This document shows, piece after piece, positions 25,201 through 38,049 of a DNA stretch of 64,000 bases (the stretch's first letter is position 1; every line of letters begins with the position of its first letter). The translations under genes were made by a program, and so were the position numbers. Source of the stretch: Euwallacea fornicatus (lineage: Eukaryota; Arthropoda; Insecta; Coleoptera; Curculionidae); the NCBI RefSeq assembly GCF_040115645.1, contig NC_089557.1:682001-746000 (forward strand), in the 5' to 3' direction. The notes beneath the pieces were generated by a model. It was not told the origin of the DNA. It did not search any database and saw only the letters and a program-made list of their open reading frames with translations.

Positions 25201-27169
25201 TAATGAATATGTCAAATTACCGCTTTTCCTTGAATGAATGTGACATTTTTCAGCTAAAACAGTCAGGATTTTATAACGTCAACAATCAAAAGTAACTGCA
25301 AACGACCACTACTCGACTTAAAGTAATTAATCTGATTAAACATTGCCATTTCTATGCACTTAAAACTCAAACATTGTCCCCACCCACACAGAATTTCTTC
25401 GCGAATAATATTCTATATTATCGCTCATACCTGAATTGCCTTTCATTACTTTAAAGAACTGCTATCTGGAATTTATTTAAATTAATTATCCTAATTAATC
25501 GTACCTAAAACCACAGCTGGCAATCCAGCGTACAGCCAAATCTCTACGCATTATGCCCCGACATACGACCGCGGAATTCGTTCCTAATGTCTGTGGACTG
25601 TCGGGGCAACGTATGTCATTTCCTTTACAACGCGGTGACGTCACTGACAAAGTGACACAAGACGGTGCGACGGCTGCGTATGTGTGTGTAATATAAAAAA
25701 AATATTTTTTTAATTGGCGAAAAGGAGGTAGTTAATGCCATTTGTGGAATAAAAGCTTCAGTTTTAGAGTTTATTTGAATCGTTGTATGGAATTTGTTTT
25801 ACTTTGGGCCCCAGCTGAAGTCAAATCAAACGGACTGCAACGGGTAGTCTGGCGCATTTGCCAAAATATATACTATTTTGTTGGTTGCCTATCCGCAATC
25901 AATTCCATGCCACCAAATTATTCCCAACATTCAAGGCTGCTTTATAATACGGTCGAACTCTAATTTATCCAATTTTAAAAAGACCTTTCGTATCTTAGTA
26001 AAAAAAATTGAAAAGAAAGGAAATAATGAAAAAATAAAGGCTCAAATTTGTGCTTAAGGAGTTACTACGTTACCGTTTCTTCATATCTCCTTTGTATTTC
26101 TGTACAATATGCTGCATGAGGTATTGATTCGCACTTAATGTTGTTGAATAAATTAATTGGTTGTAGATACAGAGGTTTTATTATTATATTATCGACTATT
26201 TAATTATAATTTGTCGCGGGGAAAAAGAAATTAATATATCAACCACAAAGGCTAAAACTTACATTTGAAGAGGGATTAAATTACCATTTCTACATAGTTG
26301 CTCCATATTTCTGACAATATGGTGAATGGAATATATGTTAACTCCTTATTTACGTCCTCTAAAGTGTTTTTACCATTAACAATTTCACTGCTTTAGTGTG
26401 TTGGCTTAATCAACAATGAATGCTAATAACTTGGGCTCAATTTTCCTCATTTTCAATATAAACCAACAATTCATATACATAAATCAAATGGAATTAATGA
26501 CCCAGTTTGCCTTCATGTTTGCCATTTAAATACTTAATAACAGGAAATTGATCAACGCCCCAAAAAGAAAACAACCCCCGTAATGTGCATAAATAATTAT
26601 CACCCCCTCCCACGCAGGGCGATTTAAACCTAAACGAATAATCCTGCTCTACAGGTAGATAGATAAGAAACAGTATTGCATAATTCTCAATTTTTTTTTT
26701 AACATTCATTTGATTTTATTGCATTTAACCAGGGCAATATATTGATTCTACAACTTGTTACAAATTAACGTAACATAAAAGCTTTGTCTCGCGTTGCATC
26801 AGGTCAAGGTGATTTAAAGCAGTGACCCAGCAAGGACCACTGTTGATAAGGTAGAATTGGGCAAACGAGTTTCTGTTTATAAAGCTCAAAGGATTTCCCA
26901 TCTATGAAACTGCCTCAAATTATATCGAGGGAAGGAAAACGCACTCTATTCCTTGGAGCGCGCGTCGTGCCCCCGATCCAGAGGGTGGAAATCGGCATCA
27001 ATGAAAAACCATCTCCCACGTTTTCCCGACAAACGCATGCGCTCCATTATTGATAACCCTGGGCGATTTTGCGTGGGCCACTCAGAATAGTACTCAGTGC
27101 CGCGAAAATCGCGCTGGATAGGTTCAGTCTAAACGTCCATGCCGTTCTGAATAAGTTGCGGCCTCAAAG
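22227..27169. other. Region between divergent par-1 and Lamp1
   Basis: Holds the unlocated 5' untranslated exon(s) and promoter of par-1 and the Lamp1 promoter. An AT dinucleotide run lies at 22417-22430. A GC-rich segment with the palindromic CRE-like site TGACGTCA (25636-25643) is a promoter candidate. No coding exon was recognised. Confidence 0.4.
25610..25700. promoter_or_regulatory. Candidate promoter segment with CRE-like site
   Basis: A GC-rich island in AT-rich surroundings with GGTGACGTCACTGAC. The full TGACGTCA octamer is the CREB/ATF consensus. Which gene it serves is unknown; par-1 (leftward) is likeliest. Confidence 0.25.
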
Positions 27170-28695
27170 ATGGCTCGTCTCGGGAGTGTTTGTTTCCAGT
27201 TCGTCTTCCTTTGTAAGTATCCACTGGAAATACCCAAAGAAATCCTTAAAATGGCCTATAAAGTGAGTGCTTGAAGAACACGGAAGCTCTGTAGGAATAC
27301 AGTTTCTCAAGCAAGACTGGTGGTCAGACAATCCAGAGAAGAAATTAAGAATAGCTCTAGCTCATTTGGCTTGAGTTTCCAATGAGCGTTTAGGAGACTA
27401 GTTTTGAGTTTTATTGCAGATCAAGCCATAGCGTAGCCAGAAATATTTTACGGGAGGGGTTCAGGTAAAAAATAACCGGCCTTAATAAGAAATCTTCTGC
27501 ATCAGATGGTGAATATAATTCTCATTGACTCTATATAAAAGCTGTAAGTGATATATACTCTACTATAACCTAAGATCAATAGAACCCCTCAAAATCTCTC
27601 TCGGCTACGCCTATGAATCAAGCTATAAATTAAACTGACCTTGATTGCTGAAACTTAAAATTTATTTTAGGCACCTCTCTTTCAAGTCTAGTAGACTCCA
27701 TCGAACTAAGCAATAAGGGCACCCCGAGACCACGTCTCAAATCCACAGCTACAACCGCTGCTGGCGGAGCTCCCACCACCACCACCACAACCACCACCAC
27801 CACCACAACTACCACTACCACCACCGTCAAACCGCCCAAAGAAGACAGTGGAATTGCCGTTTACAGGTTGATTAATAGAGAAACAGATGCCACATGTATT
27901 TTACTGAAGACTGATGCCGTCGTCGAGGTTTGTCACATAATTATTCAGTAATTTTGACGAGGTGCTTAACTGACTTATTCGTTTAGGTAAAATTTAAACT
28001 GTATGGAATTGAGACACAAGCTGACTCGTTCATCCCCGAAACCGCCATGGTGGTGGGAGACTGCAGTGGCGAGGAATACGTCAAGATGAACCTAGTTTGG
28101 TCGGGGTACAGCTTAACTATGTTGTTCGCGAAGGTACTATCACTTGATTACTACCGTCCATACATTATTTGACAAGACCGATTGCGTGTAGACTCCTGGA
28201 GGGGAGCATTGGTATCTCGCCAACGTCCAGATCACAGTGAGTGTGGACGTTCCTCAACTCCACGGCATCACAACGAGAGACAAAACCATCAGGCTGTACA
28301 ACAACAGCATGGTGATGCCCACCCCAGTGGGCAGGTCGTACCTCTGCGACGAGGAAGTGAGCATTGACTTGAGGACCGACCCGTCCGACCGGCCTCCGAA
28401 GGACGTCCACGGCACCCTCTTACTTCGAGCCCTTCAGATCCAGGCCTTCATGTATCGCAGTGAGAACTTTTCGACGCCGTACCACTGCAAGGCCCAAAGG
28501 AGCTTCAGGTAGGTGCTTTAGGATTTTGATGGGAAACTGGGTGTTAAGTGAGGTTTGGGGAAATGTTCCAGGAGCGAAGCAGCGCCCATAGCGGTAGGGT
28601 CCACGCTGGCTATAGCGGCTCTAGCTATTGTGACCGGGTACGGGGCCTTCAGGTATTATAAAGTCAAGAGCGTGCAGTATAACACCATGGAGTAA
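27170..28695 (+). CDS. Lamp1: LAMP-family lysosome-associated membrane protein, five exons, complete
   Basis: Exons 27170-27212, 27671-27927, 27987-28133, 28192-28508 and 28572-28695 join in frame with GT-AG introns to give 295 residues. A signal peptide starts MARLGSVCFQFVFL. A threonine tract (17 Thr) then precedes one LAMP luminal domain. The four cysteines expected for its two disulfides are visible (DATC, VGDC, YLCDEE, YHCKA). A transmembrane helix follows (VGSTLAIAALAIVTGYGAF), then a short cytosolic tail RYYKVKSVQYNTME. Tail Tyr motifs of the YxxPhi type direct LAMPs to lysosomes through AP complexes (family knowledge); here the motif is YNTM with one extra residue. Vertebrate LAMP1/2 have two luminal domains; a single domain resembles LAMP3/CD68 and the fly protein. 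Confidence 0.92.
27775..27825 (+). repeat. Lamp1: ACC/ACA/ACT triplet tract coding 17 Thr in Lamp1
   Basis: Seventeen consecutive threonine codons, mostly ACC, form a mucin-like linker between the N-terminus and the LAMP domain. The tract is likely O-glycosylated and likely length-polymorphic. Confidence 0.9.
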
Positions 28696-28808
28696 GGTGA
28701 AGTTATCGGTTGTATATTTTTTTTCAATTTAAAGGTGATGTTTTCATATCAAAAAAAAAAAAAAAAATTGCGAATCAACATATCGTCTCCCAAGTTAAAC
28801 ATATTCTG

Positions 28809-29208
28809 GGCCATAGGCGCATGCGAGCTTTAAAATTCAGGGTAGGATTTAGGCACAAGACATATCTAAAGTTGAATTATTTCTAAGACGGACACGACCC
28901 GAACTGGTGCGCGCGCACCCGCGCAGCAAATCTATCGAACAGGGCCGCATTTAGACTTTCTGAAGTGTGACACAGGAAGACGTGCGGGCTTATTGTTAAG
29001 GAGACTTAACAAGTTAAAAGCTCGAACGCATGAGGATGTTAACATGTCATAAACAACAACAAATGGCGACTGCAAAACGATCCGTCGGCCGCAGGTGTAG
29101 ACCAATCGGCGGCGGTTTACCGTTAGTTTTGATCGTGTCCATCTCGAGGATAAATAAACTATACATTGCTCAAAATGGCTTGTGTCCCCCCGATCTGCGC
29201 CTATGGGC
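28809..29208. repeat. Repeat-like segment with inverted ends downstream of Lamp1
   Basis: GGCCATAGGCGCA at 28809 is matched inversely by TGCGCCTATGGGC at 29196-29208. Inside lies a CAGGGCCGCATTTAGACTTT end-like motif (28940). The end style is like a small DNA transposon remnant; class not determined. Confidence 0.4.
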
Positions 29209-29338
29209 TTCAACTGAGGTTGTGCAATAATGATGTATCAATGGACGCGAAACGAGGACTTATCACATATTTGCCAATTAATATTTACTGTCACTTTTAA
29301 ACAATTCGTGCACATTTCCTCTGCTCTGAGAACTCTTT

Positions 29339-29344
29339 AATAAA
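29339..29344 (+). terminator. Lamp1: Possible Lamp1 polyadenylation signal AATAAA
   Basis: A canonical AATAAA 644 nt after the Lamp1 stop. Another AATAAA at 29153-29158 lies inside a repeat-like segment, so the true 3' end is uncertain. Confidence 0.3.
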
Positions 29345-32300
29345 GCCATTTTTGAACGATATTAGATTTTTTAGCGTATCACTCGTACAATTGCGACTTT
29401 GGCGTTCTTTCATATTACTTATAGTAATTACCAATGTAGTCTATGTATATAATATATTACGAACGTAAGGATAAGTAGGTTGTGCTAAGTTTCGTTAAGG
29501 GTAAGTAATATAAGGGCAGTACTTAACAGATTCTACGATAAATTTTTGGGTTTTTGTGAACCGCAATATTGACGCAGTTTGATTCCTGCCAATTTCACCT
29601 GAGTTGCCACACAGCCAGTAATTAATGTAAATATTGACCTCCATATCAGTATCACTTAGGGGTAGTTTTAAATAGGGACTTAATGCAATTTTTGTTGTGC
29701 GTTTTCGGGCGGCCCTCTCCGTAGGCCCTCGTTAAGTCGGCGACATTGGATTCGATTATCCTCGGAAAAAATCAAGTCAGGACCTGAAGTCTCGGTCGTC
29801 TCATTGGCCCGCGTTTCGTCCCCCAGGGCACCATCAGGCCCGCGATTTAAGTGCACTAAACTGCACGTTAGACATTTTTCAAAATGTACTTCTAGTTCAG
29901 GTCGTCCGTATTTCGACCGCGCCTGGCGGAGCCCTGGGGGCGAAAACTCGGGTAACGCCGCCAATAGGGAGCTTTCCAGGGTTTAGGTTTGGAGTTTAAC
30001 TCGATTCGGTTCGAAACACCGTTACCTCTTCGGGAATAATGGACTATTTTGACCCTTGATTTCACGGATTATCCCAGCGTAACGTCAATTTCAGTCAATT
30101 GCAAAATTTTCTCAAACATTATTGGCCCTATATCGAGCCATGGCCTGTCTTCCATACTAAAGTATAAAATAGTCATAATACTAGTATTAATAGATATTAA
30201 CGTAGTTTACTTAATGTAGGCAGAATACTCTATGCCCTGTACATTTTAATGAACTACTCGTAGATTGATAAGCAGAATTGAACGGGCTAAGATTCATTCC
30301 CATATCCAGTAATATCGTTGCATAGCCGATGCAGTTGTCCCGTACATATTACCACTTGCATATCGTTTATTATTCTAGTTTAAGTGAGTCATTGAATTGC
30401 AATTATTATGTAATATTTAAAATAGAAAATATAAAGTTTATGAGAAAGTTTTCGGTGTTTTTTCCAGTATTTTAATATCCGAAAAATGTACGTAAAAAAA
30501 CTAAACTAACATCGCACCAAAGAGACTCCAATCAATCCGATGGCCGCCATTTTGACGAGTCATACCGCCCCGCTCAGTACGCATGCGGGTGCAATTTTGG
30601 GTCCCTACGAACCGTATTTTCCTGTTTGCTGCCGGCCCTAGTTGGCCCCTTTAGCACACCTCCGTTGCTCCGCTGATCAGCGTCGCAAAATCGCGGATTT
30701 TCGACCGAACTCCAAGGCAGTAAAACTCCCTCGTAACTCAGTGGCGTGGGCCGCTGCGAGGCTCCATGAGAAAATAATGAAAATTCGACATTGACTGCGG
30801 AATCGGTCTCCAAGGACTGCGGACCGTAGGGGTTACTTCGAGGCGATAAATTCCACTAAAGTCAGTGGCGCAGACCGTTTACGAGCGGCGTAAAAACGTC
30901 GTGTTCCATGGAATTGAAATATGTATCGAGTTTTCGTGCGTATTTCTGGTGGGTCACGACCTCAGTTGCGATTTTACGTTGTACTTCTGGTCTTAAGTGT
31001 CCCCTTTAGTGTGCTTCTGCCGAAGTCCAGCCATTACCTCGGAATTAAGGATTCTAGAGGGAATTTCAAGGGAGTAAAGGGTACGAGAGGCAGCGGCGTG
31101 TATCGGTCATGGGTCCTGAAAGAGGTGGTTTTCGCCCTCGGTTGTCTGCAATTGTTCAGTTTACAGTCTCGTCTCCCCGTTCCTCATCCTCTGCCACCTC
31201 CTGTGCCTGCTAATTAGAAATCTAATACTACTAGAATTTGGAGGAAACTAACACCTTTTCCTGAAGCGATTTATCAAAAAAAAAAAGGGAACAGCCCTGG
31301 GCCTTTTGCCATCTCTGCGTAATGGGGCTCTTACGCCTTAAAAAAAACGAAAAAATATGTTAATAAGACATAAAAATTGTAAAACAAACACGTCGGTCCG
31401 TTCTCGTTTTAATTAGAAGGCCATAAATTTCCGATATTTATGGCCTTTAAAAAATCGAATGGACGTGTTTTGACCCTTATTCCCATGGTCCACGCCTCTT
31501 AGCAGCGTTCGCCTCTTTGTCGCGGTCGTTCCCGGTGCCTGCCACATATGCGACCGAAACCACCAACTATTCCTTCGGAAAGAAATTAAATTCATTTGGT
31601 CGTGTCATTTCCAATTAACCGGAACGGGGAATGCGCAATAAACGTGAGGCCCGTCCCTGTAAATCCAGATGCTTGCAAGCCCCTCGCTCGACGTAATCCT
31701 GTAACCCGAACCGGCCTTTGTTGGAAACCCTGTAATGTCGCAAATAATCTTTTTGTGCCTGATGGTCTTTTACGGACGTTTCTAGAAATGCCCCTCTTCA
31801 GAGGGAATTTGAATTAATCAATTCAGTTTCCTGTTATTTACCTGATGTTGTTTTCGAGTGAGTTCAGCGCTTTTTTTCCAGCAAAAACAACTTTTCTAGA
31901 GCGTGGGAAATGCTTATGATGCGCCTGGCGCTTCTGGAAAATCTTATGTCACCGCACGTCGCCTGCTGCGAGGTGTCCGGTTGAATGTGCGAAATTTGCA
32001 TTATATAATTAGACCCATCAGGGCTTTTTGTTTTGGCTATTTGGCGATATAACAATAATACCCTCACTGACCTTGAAATTTATCATTGCCGAATGCCCTC
32101 CGCAGTTCTGGCCAAGTCCAGAAGGTTCTGGAGGAATCTACGGGGGTGGGTAATGGTCGAGTTTGGCATACGCGTGCGCAGACGCCTCCGCTCGGACTGG
32201 TCAGGTTCGATGTCAGCCACTGTCAGACCGATAGAGTCATCACCTCCTCAGCTGGTAGGAGGCACTCTATTGGAAAACCACGATTGAACCTCAAACGGCC

Positions 32301-32942
32301 GCATTTTTGTTGAATTCTTCAGGACGAGGTAGCGCAGCTCTGCCATTTGAAAACGTAAAGCAAAAGCACCGATAATAAACTATCTAATCAGCAAATGCGG
32401 GTTTGGTTAGGGCTTAAAGCGGGATTGCGCGCGCGGGCGACGATTTCGGTGCTGACGCGGCAAAATTGGAATTCCGCGAAAACGGCCAACCGAAGCCGCA
32501 AAATTGTTCCATGAAATTTCCTTAAGATGCCCCTTCGTTCGTTCCCGTCTTCGTCGTGGCACCCAAAAAGTATTACCCCGAGCCCGGCCCTGACTCCGAA
32601 GTGGATAAACCGGGATAGGTACGAGTCTATTAAAACATCCAACTACATGTAGTAGGATCAAAAGGAGATTGTTCAAATCTGGCGTGATGGGCGTGTCGAG
32701 GCCCATTGTCGAGGGTTTAAGGGCCTTTAATACACGTCACTTGACAGCTACTGGTGTTGGATTAGGCCTCGCCGATGACGTAACCACTTAACTGGAAGAA
32801 TTGCATTTATCACCTTTGGGTCCGATAGATCAAAGAATCGGCAACTTCATAGTGTTTCCTTATCCCACCCCTTTCTCCGTGCTGGAAATTCTGCTCTTGG
32901 AAAATTCTGCAATGAGAGCGGGGTAAGGGGGAGAGAGGCGGA

Positions 32943-33010
<68 letters not shown>

Positions 33011-35363
33011 GCAGTAAGGTTGTCCACACTTGGATTTTTTACGTTTTTATTCGATGCCGTGTTTAGAGATTTGTTTGAAAGCGCCGCTGATGCCAGCCAG
33101 ACCCAGCCAACGCGCCCTTCATAAAGGACCCTAATCCTCAAAAGAACTATCTCCTTAAAGTGTCAGCACTCCTGACACCTACAAAGCCCAAATACCTTTT
33201 GTTCAGGTAAAGAATTCCGATACGTACAATTGCACAAAATACCATTAAGCCCCGATGTAGGGAAGAGATAAGAACTCCTATAGCAACTTTAACAGCAGTA
33301 CGAGCTGATCATGCACAGAAGGGGGTGAACGCACCTAATTGGCTTGTTATTCCGAAAACCGTAATTACACATGAAAAATCCGTTAATGTGCGTGATTTAT
33401 CGTCGACGCTATCCAGTTACATCTGTCCTATAATTAAATCCTGAGGGAACGGCAATCATTTCAATTATCCGGGACTCACCCCGCGCATTTTGTCGGGATA
33501 CGCCCTTATGGCTTGGGGAGAAGAGGTTGCCTTAGTTACACAGGTGCAGGACGATCCAGGAATGTCTAACAGGCTTCAAATGATAAGATTTGTAATCGGG
33601 TTGCAGGACATATTGGGAATTTTCCTGCATTGAAAGTTGCCCATGGCTCCCACGTTGTTAACAAATAGCGAATTCCACGGGGGAAAAATAGCGGTGCAAA
33701 AATTATGTATTTCTGTCTCTTTTTACGCAATATCGACGGAGCGGGGCAACAACAAACGGATTGCGCAGTTAACCCACCGGTGGAATTCGCCATTACGTTT
33801 TTCTTTTATTTTGCAAAACGCCCGGAGTTTTCAAATCTAAAAGTGAAGTTTTCGATTGTACCCCGTACGCTCGTCTTCCGTTGCTTGTGTCAAAGTCTCG
33901 CGTCATGTGACTGTGACAAGTGCATAACGCCTTGTTGCCATTTTCACGGAACCACGCAACGAAGGCTTGGGGCGGTCCGCGAATCGTTCCCAAATGACCA
34001 AGATGGCTCTCAGATGAAGACATTTAGTCACTTTTCGAATAATGAGGTTTTTACCACGTGCGTTCCAGTATAATTTACGTGGGCATCGAGGGAGCGGAGT
34101 TAGTCGACAGTAACGGCTCTTTCCCCCCCAACCGTGAATACGCATCAACGCCGCAATTTACGTATTTGACCAGGTACACAGTCCATCGTGACTGCTGCCT
34201 CACCCTCATCTACTGCAAGGATTTTAGTGTCACGTTCTTAGCGGAAGAACTGAGGGTTTCGTAACATGGTCCAAAACTTAATTTGTTGCCTGCTCCACCG
34301 ACCCGACGAGCCACTGCACTCTTCGAGTCCAATTCGAAGACTGCAGCTGGATCGTCGCTTTCAGCGCGCCCCTGATTTCTTCGATGCGACACGCATATGA
34401 ATATTCAGTTGGTTCGACCACATGCAGTTAATGTACAAAACTTTTCAAGTGATCTTCCGAACTAAAAGATACGGATTATCTGCCTGTTTTTCTATTAAAA
34501 AACAAAAAAAAAAATCGATTTTTCCATTTAGAATCTGCGTTTCCTGCTGATGAACTCAGGATATCTAGCAAAAATCCGGACAGTGGCATCCCCCAGTTTT
34601 GCCGCTTCTAATAGGTCTTGAAGTCGCGTTATTTCTGTGGATTGTTGAACCCCGAATTGTGCAATTTCGGCCCAATTTCACCGCCCTCGTATCTGCGGTG
34701 CCTGCCAACACGCCCGCGGCAAAGCCCCAAAAACGGACACCCTGTACATTCTTATGAATTCCGATATTGCGAACCTGTGAAACGACAACGTTTCCATACC
34801 ATTTTCTGCCCGTTCAGTCTTGCCAAGGAATCGTCAACCCAGAATTGATTTTTTCAGTTTGTGACTCACAGATCTAGAAACATATCGGAATCGACTCAAA
34901 TAACTTCAGAGAGAGGAATGGATAGAAAGCTGATCCCCACAGAAAAAAAAACAGTAAATAGTAAAAATTAAGTAAAAACCCCATGCGGAACCAATTTTGA
35001 TTCTAGACCCTGAACTAAATCTTAATATAGCGCCTGCCAACTGAAACATTAACCCTAAAACTTCACATAAAAAATAGATCCAAAAAACGCATCCTTTGTT
35101 CTGGAACATCCCTCTTGCCCATCAACCCCAAACATCCCCTGATTTGCTCATCACCTATTGCGTAACCACGACAACTTACCGCAGACCTCCCTCATTGGTT
35201 GTAGATTCCGAAAGGCCCCTCCCCATAAACTAAAGGAAAAGCGCTCTGATTTTGATATTTGATATTCGCTTTAGGACTGTTGGTTCAGAGTTATTAGTGC
35301 GACTCTCGGTTAGACTTCTATAGTGTGTTTCGATGGTACTAAATAAGGAATTTCTATAAGAAA
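29345..35363. other. Lamp1-Six4 intergenic region
   Basis: No coding exon supported. Contains a (GA)n microsatellite at 32944-33007 and a GGACACCCTGTACA motif at 34734 resembling insect transposon ends. It probably includes Six4 enhancers; none can be pinned from sequence alone. The segment just before 35364 should be the Six4 5' untranslated region. Confidence 0.4.
32944..33007. repeat. (GA)n microsatellite
   Basis: About 60 bp of nearly pure GA with two small interruptions (AAAG, AACG). Confidence 0.95.
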
Positions 35364-37933
35364 ATGGATGGTTCTTCCAGCACCTCCAACGATTCGCAGG
35401 GAGACAATTTCCAGCAGCAGAATATGAGCTATTATTCGGACAACTTGTTCTTCGCCACCAATGGAAAACTGGATTATTTTGCCGGTAACGGGAGGAAGAA
35501 TAGTAGGTTTCAGTACTGCTCGGCGACGAACTTGAACAGTAGTACCACCACGACAAAGCCATCGGTTTCCATGAACAGTAGTGCAATAAATGGCAATAAA
35601 AGTGTGGATGGCATCAGTGAAAATAAACGTTTGGGATTGTATGGAGGTAGTTTTAAGAAAGGTGCGGATAATAGTGGCGGAGGTGAGAAAACTGCATATT
35701 TCGGGGGTGGCAGTAACAGGGAGAAAAGCGGGGAGAGTGTGGTGTTGAAAGTGGACGCTTTTGGGAAAAAAGCCGTGAGCTTTTCTGCAGATCAGGTACA
35801 CGTTTTTATCAAAGAATTGTTGAGGCGAGAACGGACACGTTCGTTTCATAATTATTGCTCTTCATGGCGACTACACTAAACCCCGCTTTTTCAATGTATT
35901 GGTGGCTTTGGCAGCAAGACAGTTTCCATGGAAATAGAGAAATTGACCGTCGATTTCATCGTTTACCTGACCTTGCTGGCAAAGTAGCTGGAAGTTTGAA
36001 AAACCGGGCCTAAAACGCTTATTATGCAGTTAAATTAAAGATTTCTTGTTAACAAAACGGTCATTTTTTCCATAAGATTAAATTTCCTAATGTCAAAGCC
36101 CTTTATCTTTGCCTCTCTGCAACAAAGCCAGTAAAGTTAAATGAAGGTATTGTGTGTCGCTTGCAAATTACTGGAGGTACTACTGTGGAAAAATGATTGC
36201 AAAATTACAACAAACATATAGGTATCTCATCAATTTTATTCAGCGGGTAAATAGCACAAAATATGTTAAAATATCAGAAAATTCTAAATTTTCCAAATTT
36301 ATCATTTGTTGACGCCCCATGATTCACTAAGGACTTTCGGGACATATGCGGCTGTAAACGTCTTTTACCTTATCAACCTGAAAAGAACAACCTGGTGGGA
36401 CTTAAATTAACCATTAACAGGATTTTCTTTTACTTTTTAATCAAATTTTCGATTGTAAGTTATTGACACCGACGCTATATTGGTAAAATTTAATTTTGGG
36501 TACTAAAAATCTGTACCATTTTGTCATATCTCGTTTATTTTATCATTAAGAGACTGTTTGGAAATTTTCCACACTGGGTCAACTAAGAATTCTTCTAGAT
36601 TTACTAGAAATTCTACGGAATCGGCAACAGTGCCCGTAACTGATCAAAGTGGCCCTCCTTACACTATAGATGGTTTCTCTGACGGTTTTGGTTTATCGCT
36701 TTTGGTTATCGGTTACCCTCCCCCATCAAGCGACGGCTTCCGCATTTTGAAAAAATCATCCCCCAATCGCAGCAGGTCTTCGTCCTGCCATTTTCTCAAA
36801 AACAGGAAAACGGTCTATTTTGGTTATTTCTCTGTTATCTCGGATCCTTCCTATCTTGACACATGCGAAGCCTCATTGAACCCCGATTTTCGGAACGTTG
36901 AAACGATGTCTGAAAACGCAAATCCCATAATAAAAATTGTTTTCTTCGCATACGAAGGTCCAATGCATGTGCGAAGCTCTGCAACAACGAGGCGACTTAG
37001 ACCGTTTATCCACCTTCCTCTGGTACCTCCCCGAAACTGACACCCTCCAAAACAACGAAAGCGTACTGAGAGCCAGGGCCGCGGTGGCTTTTCATAGAGG
37101 ATTCTACCATGAACTGTACTCAATATTGGAAAATCACACTTTCCACCCCCGATGGCACACCGAACTACAGACGTTGTGGTTCAAGTCGCATTACAAAGAG
37201 GCCGAAAAGGTTAGAGGGAGACCTTTGGGTGAGTTTTGAGGATCGACATTTTGCTCAATTGCCGCAACAGTGCAAGATGACGCCAAATGAGGCTCATCAG
37301 AAAAATCAGTTTTTAGTTATTTCTTAGATTTCCTTATCTCATAGTTTCAAATTTTCTGGACTTAATTCTTTTAGGTGCGGTGGATAAATACAGACTGCGC
37401 AAGAAGTACCCCCTACCAAAGACTATCTGGGACGGAGAAGAGACTGTGTACTGCTTCAAAGAGAGGAGTAGGAATGCCTTGAAGGAGTGCTATGCCAGGA
37501 ACAGGTAATTAAAACTTAGTTTTGCAATTATTACCGATTCTACCATGTTCAAAATTATTAGATATCCCACTCCAGATGAGAAAAGAGCGTTGGCAAAAAG
37601 GACGGGACTTACACTGACACAAGTTTCAAATTGGTTCAAAAACAGGCGGCAGCGAGATAGGACCCCGCAATCCAGACCGTAAGTAGAACTATTAGTAAAT
37701 TGTCCGTATGTAACTGGGCCTTGTTGGTTCTAGATACACTTAATGGCGAAATACGCCTTAAACAACACTTGTCTTATTTTACTTTCAGGGAAATTATTCT
37801 CGGCAATATGGCTCTCACTCAAAGCAACCACCATCAAGGAAGTCTGGACATGGTGGCGTTCCAGGCAGCCTCGAAACTATTCGATCCCAATGGGTCTGTA
37901 ACTTCGGCGTGTTATGCTGACTACCAGTTGTAA
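35364..37933 (+). CDS. Six4: Six4-class homeobox transcription factor, five exons, complete
   Basis: Exons 35364-35795, 36958-37228, 37375-37504, 37562-37678 and 37789-37933 join in phase to 364 residues. The first 140 residues are Ser/Asn/Gly-rich and disordered. The SIX domain begins at FSADQVQCMCEALQQRGDLD and runs through FLWYLPETD, RAAVAFHRGFYHELYSILEN and SHYKEAEKVRGRPLG. The homeodomain starts at TIWDGEETVYCFKERSRNAL and contains the recognition helix VSNWFKNRRQRDR. VYCFKE.SRNALKE.Y..NRYP marks the Six4/5 class rather than sine oculis (SYCFKEKSRSVLRDWY) or Optix. In flies Six4 acts in mesoderm, muscle and gonad development, usually with Eya. The tail after the homeodomain is only about 50 residues and ends SACYADYQL. 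Confidence 0.92.
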
Positions 37934-37950
37934 TGGACGGGCGTGTTGTA

Positions 37951-37960
37951 AATAAATAAA
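37951..37960 (+). terminator. Six4: Six4 polyadenylation signal
   Basis: Two overlapping AATAAA hexamers 18 nt after the stop codon, which would give a very short 3' untranslated region. Confidence 0.6.
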
Positions 37961-38049
37961 ATGTACATTTTAGCGCAATTATTAAGTGTTAATAAATGTT
38001 CTTTTATATAAGTCAATCGATTATAAATTGCAATAAAAACGTAAAATGC

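Noticed and set aside
29680..29964. 94-codon minus-strand ORF between Lamp1 and Six4
   Set aside because: No start or splice context and no recognisable domain.
35310..35849. 179-codon minus-strand ORF
   Set aside because: Antisense shadow of Six4 exon 1.
36558..37040. 160-codon ORF before Six4 exon 2
   Set aside because: It is intron sequence reading into exon 2 in the wrong frame; the SIX domain frame starts at the acceptor at 36958.
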